Assembly: GCF_004361915.1 (NCBI RefSeq)
Contig: NZ_SNWP01000010.1
Span: 1,266,050-1,330,049 of the forward strand
DNA length: 64,000 nucleotides
DNA from: Sediminibacterium goheungense
GTDB taxonomy: Bacteria > Bacteroidota > Bacteroidia > Chitinophagales > Chitinophagaceae
Reading direction: 5' to 3'
Of the stretch, positions 52,458-60,842 are shown one piece after another. Both the position numbers and the translations under genes were made by a program. Every line of letters starts with the position of its first letter. Position 1 is the first letter of the stretch. A model generated the notes under the pieces. It saw nothing but the letters and a program-made list of their open reading frames with translations. It did no database searches and had not been told where the DNA came from.

Positions 52458-52897
52458 ATACTGGCTTTATTATACTGATACAATATATACCGGAACCGTA
52501 AAATAAATATAACCAGGGCGGTAAACATATTATAGGTTAGCACCTGAAAAAAGGCACTGCCATATACACTTAAAATACTGATTATCAATACTAAGTAATT
52601 TGCATACACAGCCCATTGTAAGGCTTCGAGACGAAAAAACTGAATGGCTTCATCCTCAATTTTTTCTTTGGAAAAAGCTATGAAAATAAGACTCACTATG
52701 AGTCCGATAGCAGCCAGTTCATCCGTAAAATTATGACTGGAGAAAAATTCCAGACTACTACTTTTAATCAGTTTAAACTGTAGCCATGGGGCATTGTATT
52801 CAAAAAATAAATTTGCAATACCAAGGGTTAGAAAGGGTATCAATAAAATCCAGCCGATACGCTGAAAGTTATGAGGGAATAATTTTATCTGTTTCAT
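52454..52897 (-). CDS. four-helix membrane protein paired with an XRE regulator
   Basis: A 147-residue protein with four predicted transmembrane helices (WILLIPFLTLGIANLFF, IGLIVSLIFIAFS, YLVLIISILSVYG, FTALVIFILRFRY). The ATG at 52897 is preferred over a TTG at 52921, which lies inside the -7 box. No family name was recognised. Membrane protein plus short XRE regulator pairs are common and may regulate a membrane-related signal, but the role here is unknown. Confidence 0.8.
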   Translation of the reverse strand: MKQIKLFPHNFQRIGWILLIPFLTLGIANLFFEYNAPWLQFKLIKSSSLEFFSSHNFTDELAAIGLIVSLIFIAFSKEKIEDEAIQFFRLEALQWAVYANYLVLIISILSVYGSAFFQVLTYNMFTALVIFILRFRYILYQYNKASI

Positions 52898-52918
52898 GGT
52901 AATCTTGTTTTGATACTG

Positions 52919-52950
52919 CAAACGTAAAGTGTAATGTTCATTTTGTCAAA
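52919..52950 (-). promoter_or_regulatory. consensus promoter of the membrane protein-XRE pair
   Basis: TTTG at 52950-52947, a 20-bp spacer and TACGTTTG at 52926-52919 match the Bacteroidota consensus fully; the ATG is 21 bp downstream. The AT-rich DNA on both sides has repeated TTTG/TGTAA words that could be XRE sites. Confidence 0.7.
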
Positions 52951-53068
52951 TTTATTTTACATTTTGTAATAAAATTTTAACAATTTGTCAGTTTAATAGC
53001 CTGCTAACCAATTTCCCGACCCAGAAACATCAAAGCGTAGTTTTTTGAAGAGATGGGTACCTTTAAGT

Positions 53069-53353
53069 ATGATTGAAGAAAATGAACTGGCAGTTATTGA
53101 GCATTATTCCACAGAGGAACTGGTTCGCTATATACAGCGGTTGGTTGCTGAAGACTTTCCAAAACTGGTACAATTGCTTTATCGCTTAGACATCAGTGAA
53201 GCCAAACTCAAAGAAACCCTCGCTCTTCAAAAAGATACAGACGCTGGTATATTGATTGCACAAATGATTATTAACAGACTGGCCCAGAAAAAAAAGTCAA
53301 GAGAAGAATTTGCCAGAAAAAACTGGGATGGGTCTGAAGAGGAAAGATGGTAA
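53069..53353 (+). CDS. conserved small hypothetical protein
   Basis: A 94-residue, acidic, helical protein containing YIQRLVAEDFPKLVQLLYRL and KLKETLALQ, followed by a Lys-rich stretch. The ATG at 53069 is preferred to a TTG at 53045. I recognise this only as a pattern common to small Bacteroidota proteins of unknown role. It is 28 bp upstream of the next small gene and probably co-transcribed with it. Confidence 0.7.
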   Translation: MIEENELAVIEHYSTEELVRYIQRLVAEDFPKLVQLLYRLDISEAKLKETLALQKDTDAGILIAQMIINRLAQKKKSREEFARKNWDGSEEERW

Positions 53354-53381
53354 TATTATAGCTAAATAGAATAAGAAAATT

Positions 53382-53627
53382 ATGGATTTGTTTGCTCCCG
53401 ATCTTAGTTTAATCGCTTGGTCTCTTTTGTGGACAATACACCTGATTCTTTGTGTCATAGCTATCAGTAAGCTTGCTACTGACACATCGATAAGATTTCT
53501 GCTTAAGCTGGTATTCTTAATTGGCATTATACTTATTCCGTTTATAGGATCATTAACATTCCTTAGATATCAACGTAAAACCATTCTTAAAAAAGCAGAG
53601 GGCGGGGTTGTTACAAACGATCAATAG
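53382..53627 (+). CDS. PLDc_N-like small membrane protein
   Basis: An 81-residue protein with two hydrophobic helices (WSLLWTIHLILCVIAIS and LLKLVFLIGIILIPFIGSLTF) resembling the PLDc_N domain that occurs alone in small membrane proteins. No catalytic residues are present. Its last 17 bp overlap the end of the convergent GH9 gene. Confidence 0.65.
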   Translation: MDLFAPDLSLIAWSLLWTIHLILCVIAISKLATDTSIRFLLKLVFLIGIILIPFIGSLTFLRYQRKTILKKAEGGVVTNDQ

Positions 53628-56136
53628 TACAAAAGTCGTACCCCTTTGCTTTCAGCTCTTTAATCATGGAAGGAAGATGTGCATAGAGTTTATCTTTTCT
53701 TCTAGGGTCTGTACCAGCATGTATCAAAAGTATAGCGCCATTTAAAGTATGTTTTACTTCAAAAGATCTGAGAAGGTCTATTAGTGCTTCACTTGATTTA
53801 TAAGAAGCACCCATTTCGGGCCAGGTATAATCTGCATTGGTACGTGTACCGGGTGTAAAACTGAATAGTTTAACCCGCATTTCAGCAAACCATTTTCCCA
53901 CTCGTTTATTCCACCATTCATAGGGTGGTATAAAATATTCCTGTCGGTTGTTATTCCATAAACCAAGTGCGTTCATAGCTTCTACATTATTATAGTAATC
54001 ATTTTCCAATGAGTCTCTTGTTACCAGCATACTATCTCTGTTCTTCCAGTCATTGTATAAAATATGCTGATCGGAATGCGGACCGAGATAATGTTTTTGT
54101 CTATATAGTTCTTTGATAAAAGGTTGATATGCTCTTTTACGATACAACCTGCCCGTAAAAAAGAAAGATGCTTTTACGTGTTCATCAACCAAGGTTTTTT
54201 GAATAAGCGGTAAGCCTTCCGCATATTCATCTGCCGTAAATACAAAAGCTATTTTCTTTCGGGTTGAATCACCCCTTAACAATGCCCTCGATTCAGTAAT
54301 TGTATGGAGATCCGCTTTATAATAATCATCGGTGTGCCAACCTGGTATCGGATTAACTTCAGCTTCTTTAGCCGCCAGTAAATAAATCAAGGAAGCCGTT
54401 CCATCCATTGTTGGTTCATTCGTACTATAATCACCATAATCATCATGGTATACTGCAAGATCACTTTGAAAGGCTGCATATTCATCAGGCTCATTCAATT
54501 GAATACCGATGAGGTTTTTATAAATTGCTGTATATACAGGCCCATCAACAAGCCCGCCATCAATCGGGTACTGTTTTAAATGTGTAAAAGCTGAGTGTGG
54601 GTCAACAGGAGTATCACCCCATGATGGTAATCCATACACCATACTTGTTCCCCATGGATTACAGCCAAATAACCAGTCGATATTGGCCTGCTCCAGTTCG
54701 GTATAACTATCATCACCTGTCATTTTCCGATAAGCCAAACATTGAATCGCAAAAGAAGTGGTTAAATTATTACTGCACCAGATAAAGGGTATCCCACGAT
54801 AAAAAGCATTTTGCTTCGCTTTGTTCCATACTGCTTTAATCCCTGTCTCGTAAAAATCATGAATGGTATCTCTTTGCGGTTTAGGTAAGTCATTTGCCAA
54901 TACTGCATGCCCCAGGTTAATAAAAGGATACCATTCATAATGATGTGCCGTATCTTTTCCCAGCCAGGGTGTAACCGGTTCCTGTCTGGCATAAGTATAG
55001 GCATCCAGCAGCATTGCTTTTTGCTTTTCGGGATTAGCTTGGTAAATACTTGCAGCAGCGAGTTCCATATCATCGACCCAATTACCCTCTGCATAGATAT
55101 AGGGTGATTTTACCGATGCAGTTTGTGCTACTCCCGGCATTTTCTTTCCATATGCATAAGCTGCCAGCGATTTCTGATATAAGTTTTTAGACAGGCCGGC
55201 ATCGGTTTTCTCATATACTTTCGATGCCAATGCAAAAGTGCTTGCAAATTTACCGGCCGTTGATGCCACACCTGTTGTGGCATTCATGAATTTACCCCTC
55301 ACCTGTGGTTTACCTGAAACAAAATATACCGGGCGCTCTATACCACGACCATAATAATTGGTATCTTCTTTGGGTATCCGCATTTTCATATGATCCCTAT
55401 CATCACCCAACTGATTAAACATGATATTATCTGATGGGTTCATTTTCAGCAACCAGTCCAGTCCCCACTTTGCCTCATCTAAAATATCGGGTACATTATT
55501 TTTCCCATCCAGTCCATTGGCTGTTTTCGTATCAGTAAACACATGACCATACTGCTGATAAGCTGCCAGCAGATGCCATGTAGCATTGGCTGATGTGGTG
55601 GTATACTGGAGGTAATCACTGGCATCATGCCACCCACCACTTACATTCACATAACTGCTGTCGGGCATCGGACCGTATAAAGTATATCCATCGCGTGTAT
55701 GGCAACTGTCTTTCAGAAAGGGATTAAAACCACTTCTTTGCTGACGCATGTAACGCAAACAAAAATCAGCGCTGCCTTTGTAAACATCTTCATCAATCTT
55801 AAACGCAGGCGATACGGTATTACCTGCTTTCAGAAAATAACGTCCGGGCTTTATAAAGGAAGTAAAACGGATACGCGAAGTTTGGTTAAAGGGGCCATAA
55901 GAACCAAATGGCTGTAACCCAGTAATTCTATAAACGGTTTGTTGTGTAGCAGCATCAACCAGATCCACAAAAGCAGGCAGTTTGTTTTCTTTACTGCACC
56001 ATACGGCTACCTTAGTTCCCTCAGGTGTATACCCCAGTTGATTGATGCGAATCCAGTTTTGCTCTCCTGTTTCTTTTTTAAATGAGAAACATATAATCAG
56101 CAATAAGATACCTGTTAGTAAGAATATTCTTTTCAT
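53611..56136 (-). CDS. glycoside hydrolase family 9 fused to a polysaccharide deacetylase-like domain
   Basis: An 841-residue exported enzyme. After a signal-like hydrophobic start, an Ig-like N-terminal domain (about 25-115, IRINQLGYTPEGTKVAVW) leads to a GH9 catalytic domain (about 120-590). That domain has the family Asp pair in SGGWHDASDY, the PHSAF loop, and DYGDYSTNEP, whose Glu is the expected acid. Residues about 630-841 resemble a CE4 polysaccharide deacetylase: KIAFVFTADEYAEG, KASFFFTG and GPHSDQHIL. In the first motif Glu replaces the usual second Asp of TFDDG. GH9 includes cellulases and exo-glucosaminidases, so chitin- or chitosan-type substrates are possible. Confidence 0.85.
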   Translation of the reverse strand: MKRIFLLTGILLLIICFSFKKETGEQNWIRINQLGYTPEGTKVAVWCSKENKLPAFVDLVDAATQQTVYRITGLQPFGSYGPFNQTSRIRFTSFIKPGRYFLKAGNTVSPAFKIDEDVYKGSADFCLRYMRQQRSGFNPFLKDSCHTRDGYTLYGPMPDSSYVNVSGGWHDASDYLQYTTTSANATWHLLAAYQQYGHVFTDTKTANGLDGKNNVPDILDEAKWGLDWLLKMNPSDNIMFNQLGDDRDHMKMRIPKEDTNYYGRGIERPVYFVSGKPQVRGKFMNATTGVASTAGKFASTFALASKVYEKTDAGLSKNLYQKSLAAYAYGKKMPGVAQTASVKSPYIYAEGNWVDDMELAAASIYQANPEKQKAMLLDAYTYARQEPVTPWLGKDTAHHYEWYPFINLGHAVLANDLPKPQRDTIHDFYETGIKAVWNKAKQNAFYRGIPFIWCSNNLTTSFAIQCLAYRKMTGDDSYTELEQANIDWLFGCNPWGTSMVYGLPSWGDTPVDPHSAFTHLKQYPIDGGLVDGPVYTAIYKNLIGIQLNEPDEYAAFQSDLAVYHDDYGDYSTNEPTMDGTASLIYLLAAKEAEVNPIPGWHTDDYYKADLHTITESRALLRGDSTRKKIAFVFTADEYAEGLPLIQKTLVDEHVKASFFFTGRLYRKRAYQPFIKELYRQKHYLGPHSDQHILYNDWKNRDSMLVTRDSLENDYYNNVEAMNALGLWNNNRQEYFIPPYEWWNKRVGKWFAEMRVKLFSFTPGTRTNADYTWPEMGASYKSSEALIDLLRSFEVKHTLNGAILLIHAGTDPRRKDKLYAHLPSMIKELKAKGYDFCTIDRL

Positions 56137-56306
56137 ATGGTTATTTTGGGCGCTTAAAGATACCTTTTACCTTGCTTTCTACCTGTTGAAACGATAGAGA
56201 TTATTATGCGCTTACCATCAAAGAATTTGTATTCGGAGAGAGAATAGATGAAGAAAAGCTTGCGGAGAGATTTTTAAGCTATTTTCGCCCCTCAAACGAT
56301 TGAACT

Positions 56307-57314
56307 ATGAAACTGGTTTCTTACTTAACGGATGGCCGTGATCAACTTGCTTTTCTGGTAGATGGATATTTATATGACTGTGATCTGGTACACCCTGAAC
56401 TACCGAATAGTATGAATATGTTTTTGCATTATTGGGATGATATGTTTCCCATTGCGCAAAAAGTAGATGCTGCCATCAAAGATGGAAGAATCAGTAAAGA
56501 AAAAGGAATCGCAATTGATGATCAACAATTGCTGTCACCGGTACCCTTCCCTACTTCCTGCCGGGATGGTTATGCCTTTCGCCAGCATGTGGCCGCAGCA
56601 AGACGCAATCGTAAGGTTGAGATGATTCCTGAATTTGATCAGTACCCCATCTTTTATTTTACCAATCATCATAGTATACAGGGGCCCGGCGATATTCATT
56701 GCATGCCTGATCATTTTGAGAAACTTGATTTTGAACTGGAAGCTGCCATTGTTATTTGTAAGAGCGGAAGAAATATTCCTGCAGAAGAGGCAGATCAATA
56801 CATTGGTGGCCTCATGATTATGAATGACATGAGTGCACGCAGACTACAGATGGAAGAAATGTTACTGAACCTTGGACCCGCTAAGGGAAAAGATTTTTCA
56901 ACGGTAATTGGTCCATGCCTAGTTACACTCGATGAACTCGAATCGTTTGAAATACCTGCCAAACCGGGACATACCGGTAAAAACTGGAACCTGGGCATGA
57001 AATGCTGGGTGAATGGCATTCAGGTGAGTGAAGGGAATGTAGGAGATATGGACTGGACCTTTGCAGAAATCATTGAGCGTTGCGCCTATGGTGTTCAGTT
57101 ACATCCGGGTGATGTAATTGGTAGTGGCACTGTTGGTACAGGCTGCTTCCTTGAGTTAAATGGAACGGGCAAGCTGCATGATCCGAATTATCAGGAACAA
57201 TGGTTACAGCCCGGAGATGTGGTTAAGATGGAAATTGAGGGTATTGGTGTATTGGAAAATACCATTGTAAAAGAAGATACCGACTTCTCTATTTTAGCTA
57301 AAAAGAAGCTATAA
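56307..57314 (+). CDS. fumarylacetoacetate hydrolase family protein
   Basis: A 335-residue enzyme of the FAH superfamily. Metal ligands are in KLDFELEAAIVI and the region GLMIMNDMSARRLQ, and the C-terminal DWTFAEIIER, GDVIGSGTVGTGC and LQPGDVVKMEIEGIG are typical. Members act as hydrolases, decarboxylases or tautomerases in aromatic degradation. No other catabolic genes are near, so the substrate cannot be named; fumarylacetoacetate itself is possible. Confidence 0.88.
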   Translation: MKLVSYLTDGRDQLAFLVDGYLYDCDLVHPELPNSMNMFLHYWDDMFPIAQKVDAAIKDGRISKEKGIAIDDQQLLSPVPFPTSCRDGYAFRQHVAAARRNRKVEMIPEFDQYPIFYFTNHHSIQGPGDIHCMPDHFEKLDFELEAAIVICKSGRNIPAEEADQYIGGLMIMNDMSARRLQMEEMLLNLGPAKGKDFSTVIGPCLVTLDELESFEIPAKPGHTGKNWNLGMKCWVNGIQVSEGNVGDMDWTFAEIIERCAYGVQLHPGDVIGSGTVGTGCFLELNGTGKLHDPNYQEQWLQPGDVVKMEIEGIGVLENTIVKEDTDFSILAKKKL

Positions 57315-57409
57315 AATCAGGTATTTATACGCTATCATTTGGTGGATAGGATTTGATATTTTAGCCGTGCAACCCTGTGCTTTCTTTGCTTTCATTTTAT
57401 GAAGACTAA

Positions 57410-57448
57410 TCACCACAGAGAAAGGAGAACGCAGAGGTTTCGCAGGGT
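57410..57448. repeat. left terminal inverted repeat of the GxxExxY cassette
   Basis: A 39-bp sequence, beginning TCACCACAGAGAAAGG and ending CGCAGGGT, that matches the reverse complement of 57837-57875 at 36 of 39 positions. The GxxExxY start codon lies 2 bp inside it. Confidence 0.85.
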
Positions 57449-57450
57449 CT

Positions 57451-57837
57451 ATGAATAAATACGAACTAAACAGGGTCGGTGGTATTATTTTGAGTGCTGC
57501 GATTACTGTACACAAAGAATTAGGACCAGGTATATTGGAATCAGCATATGTAATTTCTCTGGAAAGGGAACTATTATTAAAAAATCTACACACCAGAACC
57601 CAGGTACCTGTAGAACTCACCTATAAAGGTGCGCAATTAGGCAAAGTGTAGGTAATTGACATACTAGTTGAGAATGAAATCATTATTGAAGTAAAATCCG
57701 TTGAAACCCTCAACCCTATTTTTATCGCTCAGCTTATCACATACTTAAAATTATCAGGAAAAAACCTAGGCTACCTTATCAACTTCAATTCGCTTTTGTT
57801 AAAAGATGGCTTCAAACGGATAGTACACCAATTCTAA
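57451..57837 (+). pseudogene. GxxExxY family protein interrupted by one stop codon
   Basis: A reading frame of 129 codons from ATG 57451 to TAA 57835-57837, interrupted only by TAG at codon 67 (57649-57651). Before the stop: the naming motif GILESAY. After it: a PD-(D/E)xK-like core (D in VIDILVEN and EVK in IIIEVKSVE), then QLITYLKLSGKNLGYLINF and FKRIVHQF, the standard family ending. The rest of the frame is intact, so the stop is probably recent or read through at low level. It fills a cassette bounded by 39-bp inverted repeats. Confidence 0.85.
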
Positions 57838-57875
57838 CCCTGCGTAACCTCTGCGCTCTCCTTTCTCTGCGGTGA
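57837..57875. repeat. right terminal inverted repeat of the GxxExxY cassette
   Basis: A 39-bp sequence, the reverse complement of 57410-57448 with three mismatches. Its first base is the last base of the GxxExxY stop codon. Confidence 0.85.
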
Positions 57876-57962
57876 AAATCCTCTCTTTACAGACCATTTT
57901 TAACAAAATTCTCATGAAAATTCAGTATATTTACGTTAGACACACACTTAAAAATTGTTCAT

Positions 57963-58166
57963 ATGAAAAAAGTAATTGTACTCGCTATGGCTGCTTTCCT
58001 GGTTTCAGGTACTGTATTTGCCGGTGGTGACCATAAGCACGATGGTAAAAAATGTGCCAAAGCAAAAGAATGCAGTAAAGATGCTAAAGAATGCTGCAGC
58101 AAAGACGCTAAAAAAGAAACCAAAGAAGTAAAAAAAGAAGCGAAAAAAACAACCGCTAAAGCTTAA
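57963..58166 (+). CDS. small exported Cys/Lys-rich protein
   Basis: A 67-residue protein with a signal peptide (MKKVIVLAMAAFLVSGTVFA, cleavage near AGG), then HKHDGKK, four cysteines spaced over about 17 residues (KKCAKAKECSKDAKECCSKDA) and a Lys/Glu tail. The His and Cys residues suggest metal binding in the periplasm, which is inference. No known family was recognised. A bidirectional terminator follows. Confidence 0.75.
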   Translation: MKKVIVLAMAAFLVSGTVFAGGDHKHDGKKCAKAKECSKDAKECCSKDAKKETKEVKKEAKKTTAKA

Positions 58167-58183
58167 TTGGTCCTATCTGATAT

Positions 58184-58215
58184 AAAAAAGGATACCATAA
58201 CCGGTATCCTTTTTT
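58184..58215. terminator. bidirectional terminator
   Basis: AAAAAAGGATACC pairs with GGTATCCTTTTTT around a 6-nt loop, leaving a T-run on each strand. It separates the small exported protein gene from the convergent phosphatase gene. Confidence 0.9.
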
Positions 58216-58236
58216 ATTTTGTTCCTTAAGATATCC

Positions 58237-58932
58237 TTACAATATATCTTCCAGTTGTTTCAGGTGATACACTGTATAGGTAGGTTTGATATGGGCTTCA
58301 ATATTCAGGTGATTCACAAAAACAGTATCCATACCGGCATTAATACCTCCCTGTATATCTGCATCCAGGTTATCACCAATCATGATACTTTCTTTTTCAC
58401 TGGCGCCTGTTTGTTGAAAAGCATAATCGAAAATTTCTTTATTGGGTTTGAGGCTGTTGCTTGCTTCCGAGGTAACCACCACTTCAAAATAAGCATGCAG
58501 ACCAGAGTTTTGTAGTTTATTATGTTGTACTCTCTCAAATCCATTGGTTACCAGGTGCATCCGATACCCTTTCGTTTTGAGGTAGTCGAGAATTTCAAAT
58601 GTATAAGGAAAGATGGCTTTTTTGGAAGGGAGCGTTTCCAGAAACTCCAAAGACATGGTTCTGGATAACTGCTCATCTGCCAGCTTATAGTCCAGTAAAG
58701 ACAACCACATTCTCTTCCAGCGTAATTCATCTTGTTTAATAAATCCTTTTGTATACCTGTCCCATAATCTTTCGTTATGGTAACTGTAACGGGTAAAAAA
58801 ATCATCAAAATCATCAATCCCCCTGTCTTTTAATGCATGACGCTGATAAAGATCCTGCAGGGTGGCTTTGGCATTGGTCTCAAAATCCCAGAGCGTATGA
58901 TCAAGATCGAAGAAAATATGTTTATACTGCAT
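58237..58932 (-). CDS. YjjG-type HAD phosphatase
   Basis: A 231-residue HAD-superfamily hydrolase. The catalytic aspartates are in FFDLDHTLWDFE (residues about 7-18), motif II is near LVTNGF, and the late acidic pair is in MIGDNLDADIQGG. The layout and WDF near the first motif match YjjG, a nucleotidase acting on non-canonical pyrimidine nucleotides. The ATG at 58932 is preferred over a TTG at 58950. Other phosphatase substrates are possible. Confidence 0.9.
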   Translation of the reverse strand: MQYKHIFFDLDHTLWDFETNAKATLQDLYQRHALKDRGIDDFDDFFTRYSYHNERLWDRYTKGFIKQDELRWKRMWLSLLDYKLADEQLSRTMSLEFLETLPSKKAIFPYTFEILDYLKTKGYRMHLVTNGFERVQHNKLQNSGLHAYFEVVVTSEASNSLKPNKEIFDYAFQQTGASEKESIMIGDNLDADIQGGINAGMDTVFVNHLNIEAHIKPTYTVYHLKQLEDIL

Positions 58933-59096
58933 ATTCAAATGTAATAACAAGTTAGCTGACCTAAGCAGCTTATATAAAAAAGCAAGTCTGTCTTACTTAC
59001 TATGATATATAAATACCGGTATTAAGATTTTTTGATAGATAATAAGAATGAGATCAGAATAAATGTTTTATTTCGTATCTGTAAACAACACCTACT

Positions 59097-59795
59097 ATGA
59101 ACGTAATTGTAACAGGCGCATCCAAAGGAATCGGGAAAGCGATAGCCACTCAGTTTGCCAGGGCAGGATATCAGTTACTAATTTGTAGCAGGGGCGAAAA
59201 ATCTTTGTATGATACGGTCGATGAATTACAAACCCGTTTTCCGGAAGCTGTGATTGCCGGTAAACCTACCGATATGGCAGATAAAAACGAGGTATCAGCA
59301 TTTGCTGATTGGTGTTTACAAAAAGGCACCCCGGATATCGTCATCAATAATGCCGGTCATTTTATTCCAGGTAGTGTTCATAATGAACCTGAAGGGTCAC
59401 TGGAAGAAATGCTTCAGTCTAATTTATTCAGTGCATACCATCTCACACGAAAAGTTTTACCTGCCATGATGCAGGCTGGCCAGGGACATATTTTCAACAT
59501 CTGCTCTATTGCTTCACTACACGCCTATGCCAATGGTGGTAGTTATAGCATCAGTAAATATGCGCTGGCTGGTTTTAGCCGGAACCTGCGCGAAGAAATG
59601 AAACCACATGGTATAAAAGTGACCGCGGTATATCCCGGTGCTGTTCTTACAGCCAGTTGGGACGGATTTGATATTGATCCTAAAAGAATCATGGAAGCAG
59701 ATGATATTGCCAAAATGGTATATGCCGCCAGCCAGCTCTCACCTATGGCAGTTACAGAAGATATTATACTTCGCCCACAGTTGGGAGATCTGTGA
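59097..59795 (+). CDS. short-chain dehydrogenase/reductase
   Basis: A classical SDR of 232 residues: cofactor motif VTGASKGIGKA at the start, NNAGHF, catalytic Ser in ICSIASLHAYA and the YSISK catalytic Tyr-Lys pair, then PGAVLTA. The NAD(P)-dependent oxidoreductase fold is firm; the substrate is unknown. It is not clearly part of an operon, and a 189-bp region separates it from LpxH. Confidence 0.9.
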   Translation: MNVIVTGASKGIGKAIATQFARAGYQLLICSRGEKSLYDTVDELQTRFPEAVIAGKPTDMADKNEVSAFADWCLQKGTPDIVINNAGHFIPGSVHNEPEGSLEEMLQSNLFSAYHLTRKVLPAMMQAGQGHIFNICSIASLHAYANGGSYSISKYALAGFSRNLREEMKPHGIKVTAVYPGAVLTASWDGFDIDPKRIMEADDIAKMVYAASQLSPMAVTEDIILRPQLGDL

Positions 59796-59984
59796 GAACA
59801 AAGAAACTGAGAATATTCTGAGTATAATAAAGAATTGGGATCGGATATTGTATAATTCATAACGCTCCAGGCTGTTTCTTACTCACTACTCACTGCTCAC
59901 CACTCTCATAGAGTAACAATTCCTTCATCTCCCGCTAACATTCTGTTCATACTACCAAAGCAATTTTGCTAAACTCCACAGTGT

Positions 59985-60842
59985 ATGGACAGACGTACTT
60001 TAGATGTGGTGGTGGTGAGCGATCTTCATTTAGGCACTTATGGTTGTCATGCCAAAGAAATTGTTAATTACCTCAAAAGTATTCAGCCGCAAATACTGGT
60101 GCTGAACGGCGATATCATCGATATCTGGCAATTCAATAAGCGCTACTTTCCTGTTTCACATATGCAGGTAATTAAAGAGATCATGCATCTCTTAAGCAAG
60201 GGAACCCGTGTAATCTATATTACCGGCAACCATGATGAAGCATTACGACGTTATTCCGATATGCATATGGGTAATTTCCAGCTGACGGATAAAGTAGTAA
60301 TGGAAATTAATGGCAAAATGACATGGATCTTTCATGGCGATGTATTTGATGCTACAACAAAAGGTAGTGCCAAATTGCTTGCAAAGCTGGGCGGACATGG
60401 CTACGATTTATTAATTCTCATCAACAGCCTGATCAATCGCTTTCTTAAACTCATGGGAAAAGAAAAAATGAGTTTTAGTAAGAAAGTTAAAAACAGTGTG
60501 AAAAAGGCTGTTTCCTGGATTGGAAATTTTGAGCAAACAGCTGCTGAGCTGGCTATTGAGAAAAAGTATGATTATGTGATTTGCGGACACATACATCAGC
60601 CACAAAAAAGAATCATCAGTACAAAAGATGGGGCCGTTACTTATCTCAATAGTGGCGACTGGATTGAAAACCTTACTGCCCTTGAATACCAGCATAATGA
60701 ATGGACTATTTATCAATACGATGAAAAGCAGTTTGCCACCACTACTACACCCATCGTAACCATGGAAAAAAAATTACCCCAATTAAATGTGGTAACAGAT
60801 GAAGTGGCCTTATTTATTCACTCTTTAGTCGTGCAATCATGA
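59985..60842 (+). CDS. UDP-2,3-diacylglucosamine diphosphatase-like metallophosphoesterase
   Basis: A 285-residue calcineurin-like enzyme: SDLHLGTYGCH at the start, NGDIIDIWQF, GNHDEAL, HGDVFD and CGHIHQPQKR supply the dimetal site. The family and these motifs match the LpxH/YbbF group that hydrolyses UDP-2,3-diacylglucosamine in lipid A synthesis; other phosphoesterase substrates cannot be excluded. It overlaps the next gene (a glycosyltransferase) by 4 bp. Confidence 0.88.
   Translation: MDRRTLDVVVVSDLHLGTYGCHAKEIVNYLKSIQPQILVLNGDIIDIWQFNKRYFPVSHMQVIKEIMHLLSKGTRVIYITGNHDEALRRYSDMHMGNFQLTDKVVMEINGKMTWIFHGDVFDATTKGSAKLLAKLGGHGYDLLILINSLINRFLKLMGKEKMSFSKKVKNSVKKAVSWIGNFEQTAAELAIEKKYDYVICGHIHQPQKRIISTKDGAVTYLNSGDWIENLTALEYQHNEWTIYQYDEKQFATTTTPIVTMEKKLPQLNVVTDEVALFIHSLVVQS

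Larger units (their letters stand above)
57410..57875. mobile_element. GxxExxY gene cassette with terminal inverted repeats
   Basis: A 466-bp unit: 39-bp terminal inverted repeat, a GxxExxY reading frame almost filling the inside, and the matching repeat overlapping its stop codon. No target-site duplication was seen, and no transposase is encoded. It could be a non-autonomous mobile or repeat element; the gene inside is interrupted by a stop. Confidence 0.55.

Noticed and set aside
57309..57620. 103-residue minus-strand frame
   Set aside because: It is antisense to the GxxExxY gene and its inverted repeat and has no recognisable features.
57410..57875. Classical insertion sequence
   Set aside because: The unit has terminal inverted repeats but no transposase and no visible target duplication, so it was called a cassette rather than an IS.
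59860..59925. CACTACTCACTGCTCACCACTCTCA direct repeats before the LpxH-like gene
   Set aside because: Only a short low-complexity stretch with a few similar words; too little to call a repeat family or regulatory array.
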